Notes: generated by a model from the sequence alone, not told the origin. A DNA stretch of 64,000 nucleotides from JAICXG01 sp963801255 (GCA_963801255.1 CAWDEC010000013.1:1-64000); one strand, 5' to 3'. Shown: positions 35,474 to 44,678, numbered from the stretch's first letter. Translations and numbers: made by a program.

Positions 35474-36346
35474 TTGCAACACCGTTCCTTCTCCCCTTCC
35501 CGCGTTGTCGCTCTCGCCGGCAATACCTTTACCGGACTCGTTAGGCTAAGGGCCTTTTATTTTCTTCTTCCCTTCGCCCTGCTTCTTATCGGCAGCTCAC
35601 TCTTCTTCGCCCGGCTGAGCTTTCAGGCGGAGTTCCAAATCCTCAAAGATATATCGTTAGGCGCAATGAGCATCTTCAGTTCGCTTCTGGCAATCGTCGC
35701 CACAGCTCAGCTCATCCCGCGCGACTTAGAAGAGCGCACCATTTATACCATTCTGGCCAAGCCGGTCCTGCGCTCCGAATACCTCATCGGCAAAATGCTT
35801 GGCGTGCTCCTGCTTCTTGCTCTCGGCATCCTTGTCATGACCACGCTTTTTCTCGGGTTGCTCTTTTTCCGGGAGCAAATCCTTATCGGCGAAACCACAC
35901 GCTCGGGTCTGCCTCCGGCGCAGATCGCGGCGGCCATCGCCAGCCTTAAGGCCTCGGCCTTCAATCTCAACCTGCTCCCGGGCATCTTGCTTATTTATTT
36001 GAGGGCTGCGCTCCTCGCTTCGCTCACGCTTTTCGTTTCCACCTTTGCCTCTTCAAACATCTTCACCACGGTTGTGATGGTGTTCGTTTATTTCATCGGA
36101 CACCTTCAGGCGACGGCACGCACTTATTGGCTGCAGGAACACAGTAGTGGCTGGCTGGCTCGCACCTTTCTCGGTCTCGTTGCCCTGGTTTTTCCCGATC
36201 TCCAACCTTTCAATCTTATCGACGACGTTGTCTCGGGCGCCGCCATTCCTCTCGCGCTTTTTGCCAGGACTGCGGTGCTCGGTTGCGTCTACACATCGGT
36301 CTATCTGTTCTTCGCCTGGGCTGCCTTTCACGAAAGAGAATTGTGA
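35474..36346 (+). CDS. ABC-2 type permease
   Basis: About 290 residues. No ATG exists after the ATPase stop, and the TTG at 35474 ('LQHRSFSPSRVVALAGNTFT') is the best start. Six or so TM helices: 'FYFLLPFALLLIGSSLFFA', 'MSIFSSLLAIVATAQLI' and others. The conserved 'RDLEERTIYTILAKPVLRSE' is typical of ABC-2 permeases. It forms the exporter with the ATPase 29 bp upstream. Two 9-mers lie inside, at 35538 and 35654. Confidence 0.88.
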   Translation: MQHRSFSPSRVVALAGNTFTGLVRLRAFYFLLPFALLLIGSSLFFARLSFQAEFQILKDISLGAMSIFSSLLAIVATAQLIPRDLEERTIYTILAKPVLRSEYLIGKMLGVLLLLALGILVMTTLFLGLLFFREQILIGETTRSGLPPAQIAAAIASLKASAFNLNLLPGILLIYLRAALLASLTLFVSTFASSNIFTTVVMVFVYFIGHLQATARTYWLQEHSSGWLARTFLGLVALVFPDLQPFNLIDDVVSGAAIPLALFARTAVLGCVYTSVYLFFAWAAFHEREL

Positions 36347-37101
36347 TCCGCCCTACCCTCATCGTTCTCCTCGTCCTTATCTTCGGCGTTCTGCGCCTGC
36401 CGATCGAGAACGCACTCACGGAACGGGATCGCGTCGCTTATTCCCACCAAGTTAATCTCCGCCTCGAGCTTCGAGAACAAATCGGTCAGCTGGGATTTAT
36501 TGCCGCCCTAAGCGGCTTTCGTTCGTTGGCCGCGGATTTCGCTTTCATTGAGGCGCAAACGGCTTGGGAACGAACCGAATGGTCTCGCGTCCTGCTTTGC
36601 TTTCAGGAAGCGACTACCTTGCAGCCCCATTCGCTGCTTTATTGGGACATGGCGGCCTGGCACATGGCTTGGAACGCGAGCGCCGCCGCGTTGCATGAAC
36701 GCGCCTTGTCTACCGAATTTCTTCGCCGCCGGGCGCAACGCCAATACATTGACATGGGAAAAAACTTTCTCGAACGCGGCATCCGCAACAATCCGCGACG
36801 GCCACAACTCTATGAGTCGCTGGCGCGGCTCTATCGGGATAAGTTACGGGACCACGCCGCCGCCGCTTCCTGCTATACGAAAGCGGCTTCGCTGCCAGGC
36901 TCGGCGGATTATGACGAACGCTTTGCCGCTTACGAGCTTTCCTACACGCCCGGCCGGGAATGCGAAGCCTGGCAGATCTTGCGGTCGCTCTACGACCGCG
37001 GACCGCACGAGCGCCTCCCCACTCTCCTCGAACGCCTGAAATTTCTCGAAAAAAAACTCAATCTCCCATTGCAAGACCGAATTCCCGACACACAAATGTA
37101 A
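36343..37101 (+). CDS. Membrane-anchored hypothetical protein with TPR-like helices
   Basis: 252 residues from GTG 36343, which overlaps the permease stop (GTGA). One N-terminal TM helix ('PTLIVLLVLIFGVLRLPI'), then helical repeat-like segments ('SLAADFAFIEAQTAWERTEW', 'QPHSLLYWDMAAWHMAWNAS', 'NPRRPQLYESLARLYRDKLR'). The arrangement resembles the extracytoplasmic TPR proteins often encoded next to ABC-2 exporters. It probably works with that exporter. Function unknown. Confidence 0.7.
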   Translation: MIRPTLIVLLVLIFGVLRLPIENALTERDRVAYSHQVNLRLELREQIGQLGFIAALSGFRSLAADFAFIEAQTAWERTEWSRVLLCFQEATTLQPHSLLYWDMAAWHMAWNASAAALHERALSTEFLRRRAQRQYIDMGKNFLERGIRNNPRRPQLYESLARLYRDKLRDHAAAASCYTKAASLPGSADYDERFAAYELSYTPGRECEAWQILRSLYDRGPHERLPTLLERLKFLEKKLNLPLQDRIPDTQM

Positions 37102-37110
37102 CCCTTTCAA

Positions 37111-37836
37111 ATGCGCTTCGCCGTCCTGAGCGACATCCATTCCAATCTCGAAGCGCTCGACGCCGTTCTGGCCGACGCGCGCGCGCAGGCGTGCACACAG
37201 TTCGTTTGCCTGGGCGATGTCGTGGGCTACAACGCCAACCCTTCCGAGTGTGTCCAGCGCATTCGCGAGCTGGACTGCCCTGTGGTGAAGGGAAACCACG
37301 ATGAACAGGCTTCCATCGCGGCCTCGACCGAGGATTTCAACGCACTGGCTGAGGAAGCGATCAGCTGGACGCGTGACCACCTTTCTGTCGACGACAAAGC
37401 CTGGCTTTCTGACCTTCGCTTCACCCAACAGGTGCATGATTTCACGATTGTCCACGCGACTCTCGATTCGCCCGGCAACTGGGGTTACGTCTTTAATGAT
37501 GTCGACGCCATCGCCAGCTTCACCTGTCAGCAAACTGCGCTCTGCTTCTTCGGACATACCCACTGGCCGACAGCCTTCGCGGACGACGACGGCCGCGTTC
37601 ATCGTTTAATGCCTGGCCAAATTACGCTTGCACCTGGTTGCAAATATTTCCTTAACCCCGGGAGTATTGGTCAGCCGCGCGATGGCGATTGGCGCGCCGC
37701 CTACGTCATCTACGACACCGAGCATAATATGGTCGAACAACGTCGCGTGAGATACGACCTGATTACCACCCAGCGCAAAGTTCGCGAAGCCGGTCTGCCC
37801 GGTCGTCTCGCCGATCGACTTGCTGCAGGACGTTGA
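37111..37836 (+). CDS. Calcineurin-like metallophosphoesterase
   Basis: 241 residues with the complete metal-binding set: 'VLSDIHSNLEALDAVL', 'CLGDVVGYNANP', 'VKGNHDEQA', 'IVHATLDSP' and 'FFGHTHWP'. The closest type is the YfcE/MJ0936-like single-domain phosphodiesterases that act on cyclic nucleotides or similar small phosphodiesters. It lies 9 bp after the TPR-like gene, so it is probably the last gene of the exporter operon. Confidence 0.92.
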   Translation: MRFAVLSDIHSNLEALDAVLADARAQACTQFVCLGDVVGYNANPSECVQRIRELDCPVVKGNHDEQASIAASTEDFNALAEEAISWTRDHLSVDDKAWLSDLRFTQQVHDFTIVHATLDSPGNWGYVFNDVDAIASFTCQQTALCFFGHTHWPTAFADDDGRVHRLMPGQITLAPGCKYFLNPGSIGQPRDGDWRAAYVIYDTEHNMVEQRRVRYDLITTQRKVREAGLPGRLADRLAAGR

Positions 37837-37842
37837 GGTAAA

Positions 37843-37869
37843 GACAGGATTAACTGGATTTACAGGATG
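37843..37869. repeat. Tandem 'ACAGGATT(T/A)A'-type short repeat
   Basis: Three ~9-bp units ACAGGATTA, ACTGGATTT and ACAGGATGG stand in a row just after the phosphoesterase stop. The same wording (AGGATTAACAGGATTTACAGGAT) is, to my knowledge, common at the edges of four-helix-bundle and GxxExxY cassettes in Planctomycetes and Verrucomicrobia. Here only the repeat is left, with no ORF beside it. Confidence 0.45.
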
Positions 37870-37931
37870 GGGAATCCGGGAGCGATTGCTGATCAAATTC
37901 AATCCGGTACGACCTGTAATTCCATCATAAC

Positions 37932-38912
37932 TTGAAGGCCGCTGTTCGCTCGATTCTCATTATCAAGCCGAGTTCGTTAGGCGATATCATCCACACTCTG
38001 CCGTCAGCAGCCTTGATTCGCGATGCTTATCCCGAAGCCCGAATCACGTGGGTAATAAACCCAGAATGGGCGCCGCTTCTCCGCGGCAATCGCTGCATCG
38101 ATCACGTTCACATTTTTCCCCGTGCCGAACTCGCTGGCTTCGGGTGGTTGCAACATCTTCTGCCCTGGCTGCGCCAAACCGGCCGCTTGCGACCAGACGC
38201 AGCGCTCGACTTCCAAGGTCTTCTACGCAGTGCGCTTATCGGACGAATAAGCCGCCCACGCGAGTTCTATGGAATGGATGATGCGCGCGAAGGTGCCAAC
38301 CTTCTGTATCAGCACACCGCGCAGGTCGATCGTAACGCCCATGCCGTAGAACGTTATCTAAAGCTGATCGAAACCTTTGGTATCCCGATCAAACGACCGC
38401 TTCGATTTCCCCTTCCGACGGGAGACGACGTTCCGCGTTTCGATCATGAAAAACCATTTGTCCTTCTTCATCCTTTCGCTCGCGGCGGGCGCAAATCTTT
38501 GAGCGATCTCGCAGTCGAGAAATTTTGCCGCGATCTTGCGCCTCATCGCGTCGTGCTCGTTGGCCTAACGAAGCGCGAACTCCCCGCGCCCGAGAATTGT
38601 ATCAACCTCCTTAATCATACCAGTGTCCTCCAGCTGATCTGGCTGATTCGCCACGCACGATTCGTCATCAGCGTCGACAGCGGTCCAATGCATATCGCTG
38701 CCGCCCTGACCGACCGTCTCGTTTCCATTCATACTTGGAGCGATCCTCGAAAAGTCGGTCCATACAACAGGAACGCGTGGGTCTGGAAGAACGGTGATCT
38801 TACCCGCGTGGCCAACTTGCCCACACCCTCGAGTCGCGAAAAAGGGCGGGCCTTTAAGCTTTCAGACGTGAGCAGCGTGCTCGAGGTCGTTCGCTCGAGC
38901 CTCGATGGATAA
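37932..38912 (+). CDS. Glycosyltransferase family 9 (heptosyltransferase-like)
   Basis: 326 residues from TTG 37932 ('LKAAVRSILIIKPSSLGDII'). It has the GT9 N-terminal 'IKPSSLGDIIHTLPSAALIR' and the donor-site motif 'FVISVDSGPMHIAAALT', then 'VSIHTWSDPRKVGPY'. GT9 enzymes add heptose or related sugars to the LPS core, so an outer membrane with a core oligosaccharide is implied. No other LPS genes lie beside it. Two 9-mers, at 37974 and 38563. Confidence 0.92.
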   Translation: MKAAVRSILIIKPSSLGDIIHTLPSAALIRDAYPEARITWVINPEWAPLLRGNRCIDHVHIFPRAELAGFGWLQHLLPWLRQTGRLRPDAALDFQGLLRSALIGRISRPREFYGMDDAREGANLLYQHTAQVDRNAHAVERYLKLIETFGIPIKRPLRFPLPTGDDVPRFDHEKPFVLLHPFARGGRKSLSDLAVEKFCRDLAPHRVVLVGLTKRELPAPENCINLLNHTSVLQLIWLIRHARFVISVDSGPMHIAAALTDRLVSIHTWSDPRKVGPYNRNAWVWKNGDLTRVANLPTPSSREKGRAFKLSDVSSVLEVVRSSLDG

Positions 38913-39008
38913 TTGCCGCTCGTCCCGCCGCTGTTTTCGCGAAAGGCATATCCGAACTTGAAGCCCATTGCATTTGCCATGATAGGTCTCAAACAACGGA
39001 ATGCCCTT

Positions 39009-39461
39009 ATGAATGTGAACAGATTTTTCCTTCTAGTTCTGCCTGTTGCGGTTCTCCTCAGCAGCTGTACCTACAACAAGAACCTGCAACCTGCGCAAGC
39101 CACCGCCAATACGGGTGAAGGCGGCTTCGAACTGGCCGATGTTAACCATGACGGAAAACTTTCCCGCGCTGAAGCCAGTGACTTTCTCGTTGAGCAAATT
39201 TTCAACGCCAGCGACCTGAATCACGACGGCAAAATAACCAAGGCAGAATGGACTAGCGGCGATCCGACAACGGCGGGCGAGTTTGAGAAACGCGACCTAA
39301 ATCACGACGGTGTGGTGACAAGAGAGGAAGCTCTCAAATACGGACGCAAACATGGCCTCGCGACCAAGGCCTTCCGCGAAGCAGATAAGAATGGCGACGG
39401 CTACCTCAGCAAAGCGGAAGTTCAGGCCTATTACGCCAGTCGCGAAGGCCCGCCAGGCTAG
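39009..39461 (+). CDS. EF-hand calcium-binding lipoprotein (four loops)
   Basis: 150 residues from ATG 39009. Lipobox 'PVAVLLSSC' at about residues 12-20. Four EF-hand loops follow: 'DVNHDGKLSRAE', 'DLNHDGKITKAE', 'DLNHDGVVTREE' and 'DKNGDGYLSKAE', each with Asp/Asn at the calcium positions and Glu at position 12. Such proteins sit on the outer membrane and bind calcium, with unknown partners. The frame is open upstream to 38913, but the lipobox spacing favours this start. Confidence 0.85.
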   Translation: MNVNRFFLLVLPVAVLLSSCTYNKNLQPAQATANTGEGGFELADVNHDGKLSRAEASDFLVEQIFNASDLNHDGKITKAEWTSGDPTTAGEFEKRDLNHDGVVTREEALKYGRKHGLATKAFREADKNGDGYLSKAEVQAYYASREGPPG

Positions 39462-39679
39462 CGCATCGTCGACAAAGGCTCTGTCCCGGACATCGCAGTA
39501 AGAGAGAAATCAGAAGTTCTCTGCCCGCTGTCATCGGCAATGACTCATCGCTCACGATAAGAAACCTTTTTGCCTTCCGAGCGAGTGAGAAGATAGAATC
39601 CGATCTGGCTGTCGCGCGAAAGGAAACGTGTGACTCGCTTGCAGGGGCTTATTCTCGTTAGGCGGATTGGAGCTATTCC

Positions 39680-40432
39680 ATGGGTGTAGAAATCGGACAG
39701 GTAGAGGCGATCTTCCGCTATCCCATCAAGTCCATGGCGGGCGAACCGCTTGAGACCGCCCAACTGGGTTGGCACGGCGTCGAGGGTGACCGGCGATTGG
39801 CCTTCCGGCGAATGGATGAGGCCAGAGGGTTTCCATGGTTAATAGCCAGCAAGCTACCCGAGCTTCTTCTATTCTCCCCGCAGCGGCGAGGCGTTGCGAC
39901 GGGAGATCTCCCTACGCATGTGCGCACTCCGGAGAACAAAGAATTGCCTGTCTTTGGGGAAGAATTGGTTGCGGAGGTGGGACGTCGCCACGGATCTCCG
40001 GTCGAGATGATACACTTGAGACATGGAATCTTCGATGACGCCAGCATCTCCGTGATTGCCTCCGAGACGGTGAGCGAGATTGCTCGACTGACCGAATTGA
40101 GCGCAGACGTGCGACGATTTCGCCCGAATCTGGTGGTTCGTTTGCTCCGACCCGTTCCCTTCCTGGAAGACGAGTGGGTAGGCGGTGTTCTCTCCTTCGG
40201 GGACGAAGACAACGCTCCTGCCATCAGCGTCACGATGCGCGATGTTCGATGCCCCGTGGTGAACTTTGACCCAGACTCAGCGAAGCCCGCACCGAAAGTG
40301 ATGAAAGCAATCGTGCATGCGAACCAGAACAATGCCGGCGTCTACGGGACGGTGATTCGCATCGGTCAGCTGGCGATTGGACAAACCATATTTCTCCAGC
40401 CGCCGCCCGCGATGCCGCAACGCGCCCGTTGA
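39680..40432 (+). CDS. MOSC domain protein
   Basis: 250 residues. The N-terminal MOSC beta-barrel domain is 'VEAIFRYPIKSMAGEPLETA' with 'GWHGVEGDRRLAFRR'. The MOSC domain proper contains 'DASISVIASETVSEIARLTE', 'RRFRPNLVVRL' and the sulfur-carrying cysteine 'RDVRCPVVNFDPDS'. MOSC proteins handle sulfur on molybdenum-cofactor enzymes or reduce N-hydroxylated compounds. A ribosome-binding GGAG lies just before the ATG. A 9-mer stands 17 bp upstream of the start. Confidence 0.9.
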   Translation: MGVEIGQVEAIFRYPIKSMAGEPLETAQLGWHGVEGDRRLAFRRMDEARGFPWLIASKLPELLLFSPQRRGVATGDLPTHVRTPENKELPVFGEELVAEVGRRHGSPVEMIHLRHGIFDDASISVIASETVSEIARLTELSADVRRFRPNLVVRLLRPVPFLEDEWVGGVLSFGDEDNAPAISVTMRDVRCPVVNFDPDSAKPAPKVMKAIVHANQNNAGVYGTVIRIGQLAIGQTIFLQPPPAMPQRAR

Positions 40433-40576
40433 AATCGCTAACGCTGAACCTACTCGCCAGCCAACTTAGAGAAGGCCTGCCCAGCGCTATGGAAGTCTCG
40501 GACCTCGTTGCATGTGCGCAACTGAACAAGGGAGACTCCTCTTAGCAGGACCTCCATATACCGGCCACCTGCTGCG

Positions 40577-40984
40577 CTACTCGAACCTGATGCCGGCTTT
40601 TTGCACTTCCTGGTATGGTAAAAGCCAGACCAACGATTCGTCGTGCAGATCGACGACTTGGATGCGGTTGCCAAAAGGATCGTGAAAATCGCAGCGAAAG
40701 CCGGGAATGAGCTTGAGCTTGTACTTTTGGGTTAGCTTCTCGCGCACTTCCTTAAGCTGCGCTTCGTCGCGCACGATGAGACCGAAATGTTTCGTGCGAT
40801 CGGGCTGAATTCTGTCGACTTTAAAGATGGCCAGGAACTGATGCTGACCAATCTTGAAGAAAGCGTCTCCCTCGCCTTCATCCATCTTTTCGAGGTGGAA
40901 AACATCTTCATAGAACTCGACTGCTTTCGCGACATCATCCACTTCGATGGCGAGATGGTTGATGCCGTATACCTGCACGCTCAT
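40577..40984 (-). CDS. VOC (glyoxalase/dioxygenase fold) family protein
   Basis: 135 residues with the two beta-alpha-beta-beta-beta halves: 'INHLAIEVDDVAKAVEFYED', 'FFKIGQHQFLAIF', 'KHFGLIVRDEAQLKEVREKL' and 'CDFHDPFGNRIQVVDL'. Metal-binding candidates are the His in 'INHLAIEV', the His of 'KHFGLIV' and a Glu/Asp near the end. The substrate is unknown. Single gene on the minus strand. Confidence 0.88.
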   Translation of the reverse strand: MSVQVYGINHLAIEVDDVAKAVEFYEDVFHLEKMDEGEGDAFFKIGQHQFLAIFKVDRIQPDRTKHFGLIVRDEAQLKEVREKLTQKYKLKLIPGFRCDFHDPFGNRIQVVDLHDESLVWLLPYQEVQKAGIRFE

Positions 40985-41135
40985 TGGGACAATTAGCGTG
41001 CGAATTACCGCCCCGCAATAAGCGCAGCTCTAATCCAGTTTCGGTTTCGCAGTCACGCCGGCGCCAGCTTCACTTTTCGATGGACCCGGTCGCCGTTTCG
41101 GACACGCCGAAGGCAATCAGACCTTTCGAGCTCGA

Positions 41136-41867
41136 TTACCGGCCCAGCGCAGCTTCCGCCCGCGCCAGGTCTGGCGAATAGGTAATCTTGAAATTCGGTT
41201 CCTCGTTAGGCACTACCACAACTTTGCCGCCAATCTTCTCTACCGCAGATATCTCGTCGGTCACTTCCAGGCCAGCTTCGGAAACAGCGCGGTATGCTTC
41301 TTCCAAAATCTGACGCCGAAAAATTTGCGGCGTCTCCACGCCGAACAGGTTCGTTCGATCAACTCCCCCAATGACGACCTGTCCTTCATTGACCCGCTTG
41401 AGTGTATCAATGATCGGAACGCCGCTTGCGGCTCCGCCGTGAGCCCGCGCGCACTCGTAGATGCGCTGGATCAATTCCGGCCTAACGAGCGGTCGGGCGG
41501 CGTCATGTACGGCCACGAAATCGCATTTGTCCGGAAGCTGTTCAAGGCCGCGCTGGACAGAGTCCTGCCGGCGCCCGCCACCTGGAATAACCGCGATAAC
41601 CTTGCGAAAACCCTGCGAGCGGATCAATTCCGCATAGTCGGCAAGCCGTTCCGCGCGGACGACGAGAATGATCGATTCGACCGCGGCGCTGGACTCAAAG
41701 GCCGAGATGGAATGCGCGACGACCGGCTTTCCGGCGAGCGGAGCAAAGAGCTTGTCAAAGCCAACACGCTGGCTGCTGCCGCCAGCGACGATAATGGCCA
41801 CCAGATGCGCCGTTGACGAATCGATCGGTTGAGGATTTTCGAGGATGGAGCTGGCCACAGCTTGCAC
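41136..41867 (-). CDS. ispD: 2-C-methyl-D-erythritol 4-phosphate cytidylyltransferase
   Basis: 243 residues, GTG start at 41867, with about 20 extra residues before the usual 'VAIIVAGGSSQRVGFDKLFA'. It has the CTP-binding 'AGGSSQRVGFDK', 'FVAVHDAARPLVRPELIQRI', 'GAASGVPIIDTLKRV', 'TPQIFRRQILEEAYR' and 'VTDEISAVEKIGGKVVVVPN'. It makes CDP-methylerythritol in the non-mevalonate isoprenoid pathway. It follows yqeY and the PIG-L gene on the same strand and may form an operon with them. Two 9-mers, at 41203 and 41480. Confidence 0.95.
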   Translation of the reverse strand: MQAVASSILENPQPIDSSTAHLVAIIVAGGSSQRVGFDKLFAPLAGKPVVAHSISAFESSAAVESIILVVRAERLADYAELIRSQGFRKVIAVIPGGGRRQDSVQRGLEQLPDKCDFVAVHDAARPLVRPELIQRIYECARAHGGAASGVPIIDTLKRVNEGQVVIGGVDRTNLFGVETPQIFRRQILEEAYRAVSEAGLEVTDEISAVEKIGGKVVVVPNEEPNFKITYSPDLARAEAALGR

Positions 41868-41886
41868 TGCTTATCCGCTCAGTTTC

Positions 41887-42339
41887 TCACGCAAGCTGCT
41901 TTTGCACTTCCTGGCTCACCGTGCGTCCATCTGCGCGGCCGGCAATTTTCGGCCCGAGCGCTTTCATGACCAAGCCCATCTGCGCTTTTGAGGTCGCTCC
42001 GACTTCGGTCACCGTCTCCCTAACGAGTCGGGTGAGTTCATCCGGACTCATCGCCAGTGGCAGATACTGATTCAAGATCGCGATTTCGGCCTTCTCCTTC
42101 TCCGCCAGCTCGGTACGGCCACCTTTCTCAAAGCTGTCGATCGAGTCCTGGCGCTGCTTAACCTGCTTGCGAATGACCAGCGTTGCTTCCGCATCATCAA
42201 GCGCGCCTTCCGCTCCAGACTTTTCGATTGCGGCATATTTGAGGGCCGATTTCAGCAGGCGAAGAACACCGAGCTTATCAGCATCCCTGGCGCGCATGGC
42301 ATCTTTCAAATCGGCGTCGATCCGCTCGGTGAGTGTCAC
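41887..42339 (-). CDS. GatB/YqeY domain protein
   Basis: 150 residues, full-length YqeY type: 'DLKDAMRARDADKLGVLRLL', 'KSALKYAAIEKSG', 'EKEKAEIAILNQYLPLAMS', 'MGLVMKALGPKIAGRADG'. It resembles the tRNA-binding tail of the Glu-tRNA(Gln) amidotransferase subunit GatB. The cellular role of the stand-alone protein is unclear. It stands 20 bp upstream of ispD. Confidence 0.93.
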   Translation of the reverse strand: MTLTERIDADLKDAMRARDADKLGVLRLLKSALKYAAIEKSGAEGALDDAEATLVIRKQVKQRQDSIDSFEKGGRTELAEKEKAEIAILNQYLPLAMSPDELTRLVRETVTEVGATSKAQMGLVMKALGPKIAGRADGRTVSQEVQKQLA

Positions 42340-42360
42340 GTTTAATCCCTCCTTCGCTCG

Positions 42361-43458
42361 TTAGGCAACAGCCAGCTCGGCACAGACAGCAGCCTCTTGC
42401 GGGACTGGGGCGGCGATTTGCATCCACCCAACTTCATCAAAAAACCAAGCCCGTCGATCTAGTTTGACGAAAAGATCCCGATTAGAATCAAAGCCGCGCA
42501 GCGGAAGGAGAATCTCTCCTCTGAAAGCGTCGCCGTGGTAGCGGCCAACGCCGGCAATCGCCCCACTGTCACAATCGATTAGGTCTATGCGGGCGCTCCG
42601 TCCGGGCAAGACGGCTCGCAAGCGGCGCAACTCAGTCGCATTCTCGTACCCGAGCAAGTAAAGCGACGCGCTGTCAGCCCGCAGAGGATTGAGAGCGAAG
42701 GCGACATCCAATCGCAGCTGATCGCGGTCGCGAAGAGATGACTGGATGGGGCCCTCAGAGCCGGGGGCAACGTCGCGTTCGCCGATGATGAAGCGCTCAG
42801 GACGTTGCGCATAGGAAAGGAAACGCTTACGCGAAAGAGCTATTTGAGTGAAGTGACAACGGATGGCGCGGCGTTTTGCTTTCTGTTCCAGTGCGCTTCC
42901 CGCAAGCTCGAAAGCTCCGCGAGCGAAAGCTTCGCTCCGGCCATGGACGAGGTAGTGCAGCCTAACGACGGATCGGCTTCCGGGCAGATAATTCTGAAGG
43001 GCAAACTCGAGCAAGACCGCAAGCGCGCTATGATCGGGATGCGTATCAGCAGCCGAGGGCAAGAGCAGGTGTGTTGGATCCCATAAACGAATGGCTTCGA
43101 CGATACGGAGGAAGACGTCGTCTTGTCCCTGGAGCAGCATGTCGGTCAATCCTTGATCGGGAAGACCCAAAAAAAACACCTGGGCCGGTTCGATTCCCAG
43201 GACTTGCAAGGCGGCCAGAGCCTCTGCTCGACGGCGCGCACCCCAGCGTCGGCGATCGATGTCGCGCAGCCACACTTTTCCCTCGAGCACGCGCTGCGGC
43301 CAACAGTTACGCTCCCCGTCCGTCGCATAGACAACGCGCACTTCGGCCCCCGCATTGACCGCGCGCTGCAAGAGCACCCCGGTGGCAAGAGATTCATCGT
43401 CCGGATGGGGCGCAAACATCATCACGCGCGAGCGCGATTGGAAACGTGGACTGATCAT
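42361..43458 (-). CDS. PIG-L family deacetylase with a C-terminal extension
   Basis: 365 residues. The LmbE/PIG-L motifs 'VMMFAPHPDDESLATGVLLQ' and 'DTHPDHSALAVLLEF' provide the zinc ligands. These enzymes remove N-acetyl groups from GlcNAc-type substrates. Beyond about residue 230 lies a second domain of unknown type ('YLLGYENATELRRL', 'DSNRDLFVKLDRRAWFFDEV'), beta-rich and perhaps sugar-binding. The stop TAA is in a 9-mer (42358-42366). First gene of a probable operon with yqeY and ispD. Confidence 0.9.
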   Translation of the reverse strand: MISPRFQSRSRVMMFAPHPDDESLATGVLLQRAVNAGAEVRVVYATDGERNCWPQRVLEGKVWLRDIDRRRWGARRRAEALAALQVLGIEPAQVFFLGLPDQGLTDMLLQGQDDVFLRIVEAIRLWDPTHLLLPSAADTHPDHSALAVLLEFALQNYLPGSRSVVRLHYLVHGRSEAFARGAFELAGSALEQKAKRRAIRCHFTQIALSRKRFLSYAQRPERFIIGERDVAPGSEGPIQSSLRDRDQLRLDVAFALNPLRADSASLYLLGYENATELRRLRAVLPGRSARIDLIDCDSGAIAGVGRYHGDAFRGEILLPLRGFDSNRDLFVKLDRRAWFFDEVGWMQIAAPVPQEAAVCAELAVA

Positions 43459-43561
43459 GCGCGGGGTATCGGTCTTAACAGAAGTATTCGTTAGTGCAAG
43501 CCGCGTCCGGACCTTTTTATCCCTTCCGCAGCTCGAAATTCTTTAGTCGAAAGGGATCAAG

Positions 43562-43672
43562 ATGCTTCTCGACGGCTCTCGACCGTTGGAGGAGACCGCT
43601 TCTGCGCGTGAGCATCGCCACGGACAACCCCAGGACCGAAAAAAGTCGTCAGACCCGCCCAAGCTGAAATAA
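43562..43672 (+). CDS. Possible 36-residue small ORF
   Basis: ATG 43562 is preceded by AAAGGGA with good spacing. The frame encodes 'MLLDGSRPLEETASAREHRH' plus a Lys/Arg-rich tail and stops at 43672. It sits in the 260-bp gap between two minus-strand genes, on the opposite strand. Hydrophilic, no family recognised. The ribosome-binding site is the main support; otherwise I see nothing in this gap. Confidence 0.2.
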   Translation: MLLDGSRPLEETASAREHRHGQPQDRKKSSDPPKLK

Positions 43673-43721
43673 CGCGTCCCGCGCATCGAAATTTGCCCGA
43701 CGGCAACTCGAAACTTGTGGC

Positions 43722-44660
43722 CTAGACTATCGCGCTAAGCGTTTCAACGCTCCTCTGAACCGAAGCCACATCGCTCACGCTCACGACTTCGGCGCCTTTG
43801 CGCGTGCGTTGGAGCAACCCTGCAAGCACGCCACCGGGACCAAGCTCCAAGAAGAGATCGCATCCCATTTCCAAAATTCGCTCCATACAGTCGGTCCAGC
43901 GAACGGTCGATGTCACTTGATCCTGAAGGGTGCGCCGGATTTCGTCCGCTGATTCAACCCGCTCGCCGGTTACGTTGCTGATCACCGGGCACTGTGGCTT
44001 CTGCAAGACGACGCCACGCAACGCTTCACCCATTTGCACATATGCGCTCTCCATTAAGCGCGAGTGATAGGCGCCTGCGACATTCAACAGAGTCGCGCGC
44101 CGTATGCCATGCGCTTTCGCCAAACCAACCGCAGCTTCCACCTTTGATCGCTGCCCCGAGACGACGATTTGTCCGGGCGCGTTGAGATTGGCTACGTCGA
44201 CATCCGTGTCGGCTGCGAGTTTCCGCACGGCTGATTCGTCGGCCCCGATCATTGCCGCCATCGCGCCGGAAGTTGCTTCGCAAGCGGCTTCCATGAAACG
44301 CCCTCGCTGCTCGACGAGCCGCAAACCATCCTCGAATGAAAATGTTCCCGCGGCCGCGTGCGCGGTCCATTCGCCTAGGGACAGGCCCGCCGCCGCCGCC
44401 ACCGGAAACGGCCCGGCGATTTCGCGCAGCACCTTCAAACAGGCCAGGCCGTGAAGGTAGAGCGCAGGCTGGCAATTGCTTGTGCGGGTCAGTTCTTCCA
44501 ACGGGCCTTCCCAGGCGATGTTGCTGAGGTTGCGTCCAAGGACTTCGTCCCCGCGACGAAACAAGTCGGCAGCCTCGGGAAATTGCTCCGCCAAGTCCTT
44601 TCCCATCCCGATGGTCTGGGCGCCTTGTCCGGAAAAAAGAATCGCGACTTTTCTGCTCAT
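43722..44660 (-). CDS. fabD: Malonyl-CoA:ACP transacylase
   Basis: 312 residues. Loads malonyl onto acyl carrier protein for fatty-acid synthesis. Motifs are 'ILFSGQGAQTIGMGKDL', the catalytic Ser in 'AAAAGLSLGEWTAHAAAG', 'EDGLRLVEQRGRFMEAACE', 'AGAYHSRLMESAYVQMGEAL' with the catalytic His, and 'FLELGPGGVLAGLLQR'. The usual fab neighbours are not in the window. It is divergent from nuoD, with 61 bp between the starts. Confidence 0.97.
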   Translation of the reverse strand: MSRKVAILFSGQGAQTIGMGKDLAEQFPEAADLFRRGDEVLGRNLSNIAWEGPLEELTRTSNCQPALYLHGLACLKVLREIAGPFPVAAAAGLSLGEWTAHAAAGTFSFEDGLRLVEQRGRFMEAACEATSGAMAAMIGADESAVRKLAADTDVDVANLNAPGQIVVSGQRSKVEAAVGLAKAHGIRRATLLNVAGAYHSRLMESAYVQMGEALRGVVLQKPQCPVISNVTGERVESADEIRRTLQDQVTSTVRWTDCMERILEMGCDLFLELGPGGVLAGLLQRTRKGAEVVSVSDVASVQRSVETLSAIV

Positions 44661-44678
44661 TGCTTAGCGCTCATTCAA

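Noticed and set aside
36283..36342. N-terminal extension of the TPR-like gene to 36283
   Set aside because: It would lie within the permease in another frame; the GTG at 36343 overlapping the permease stop is the better start.
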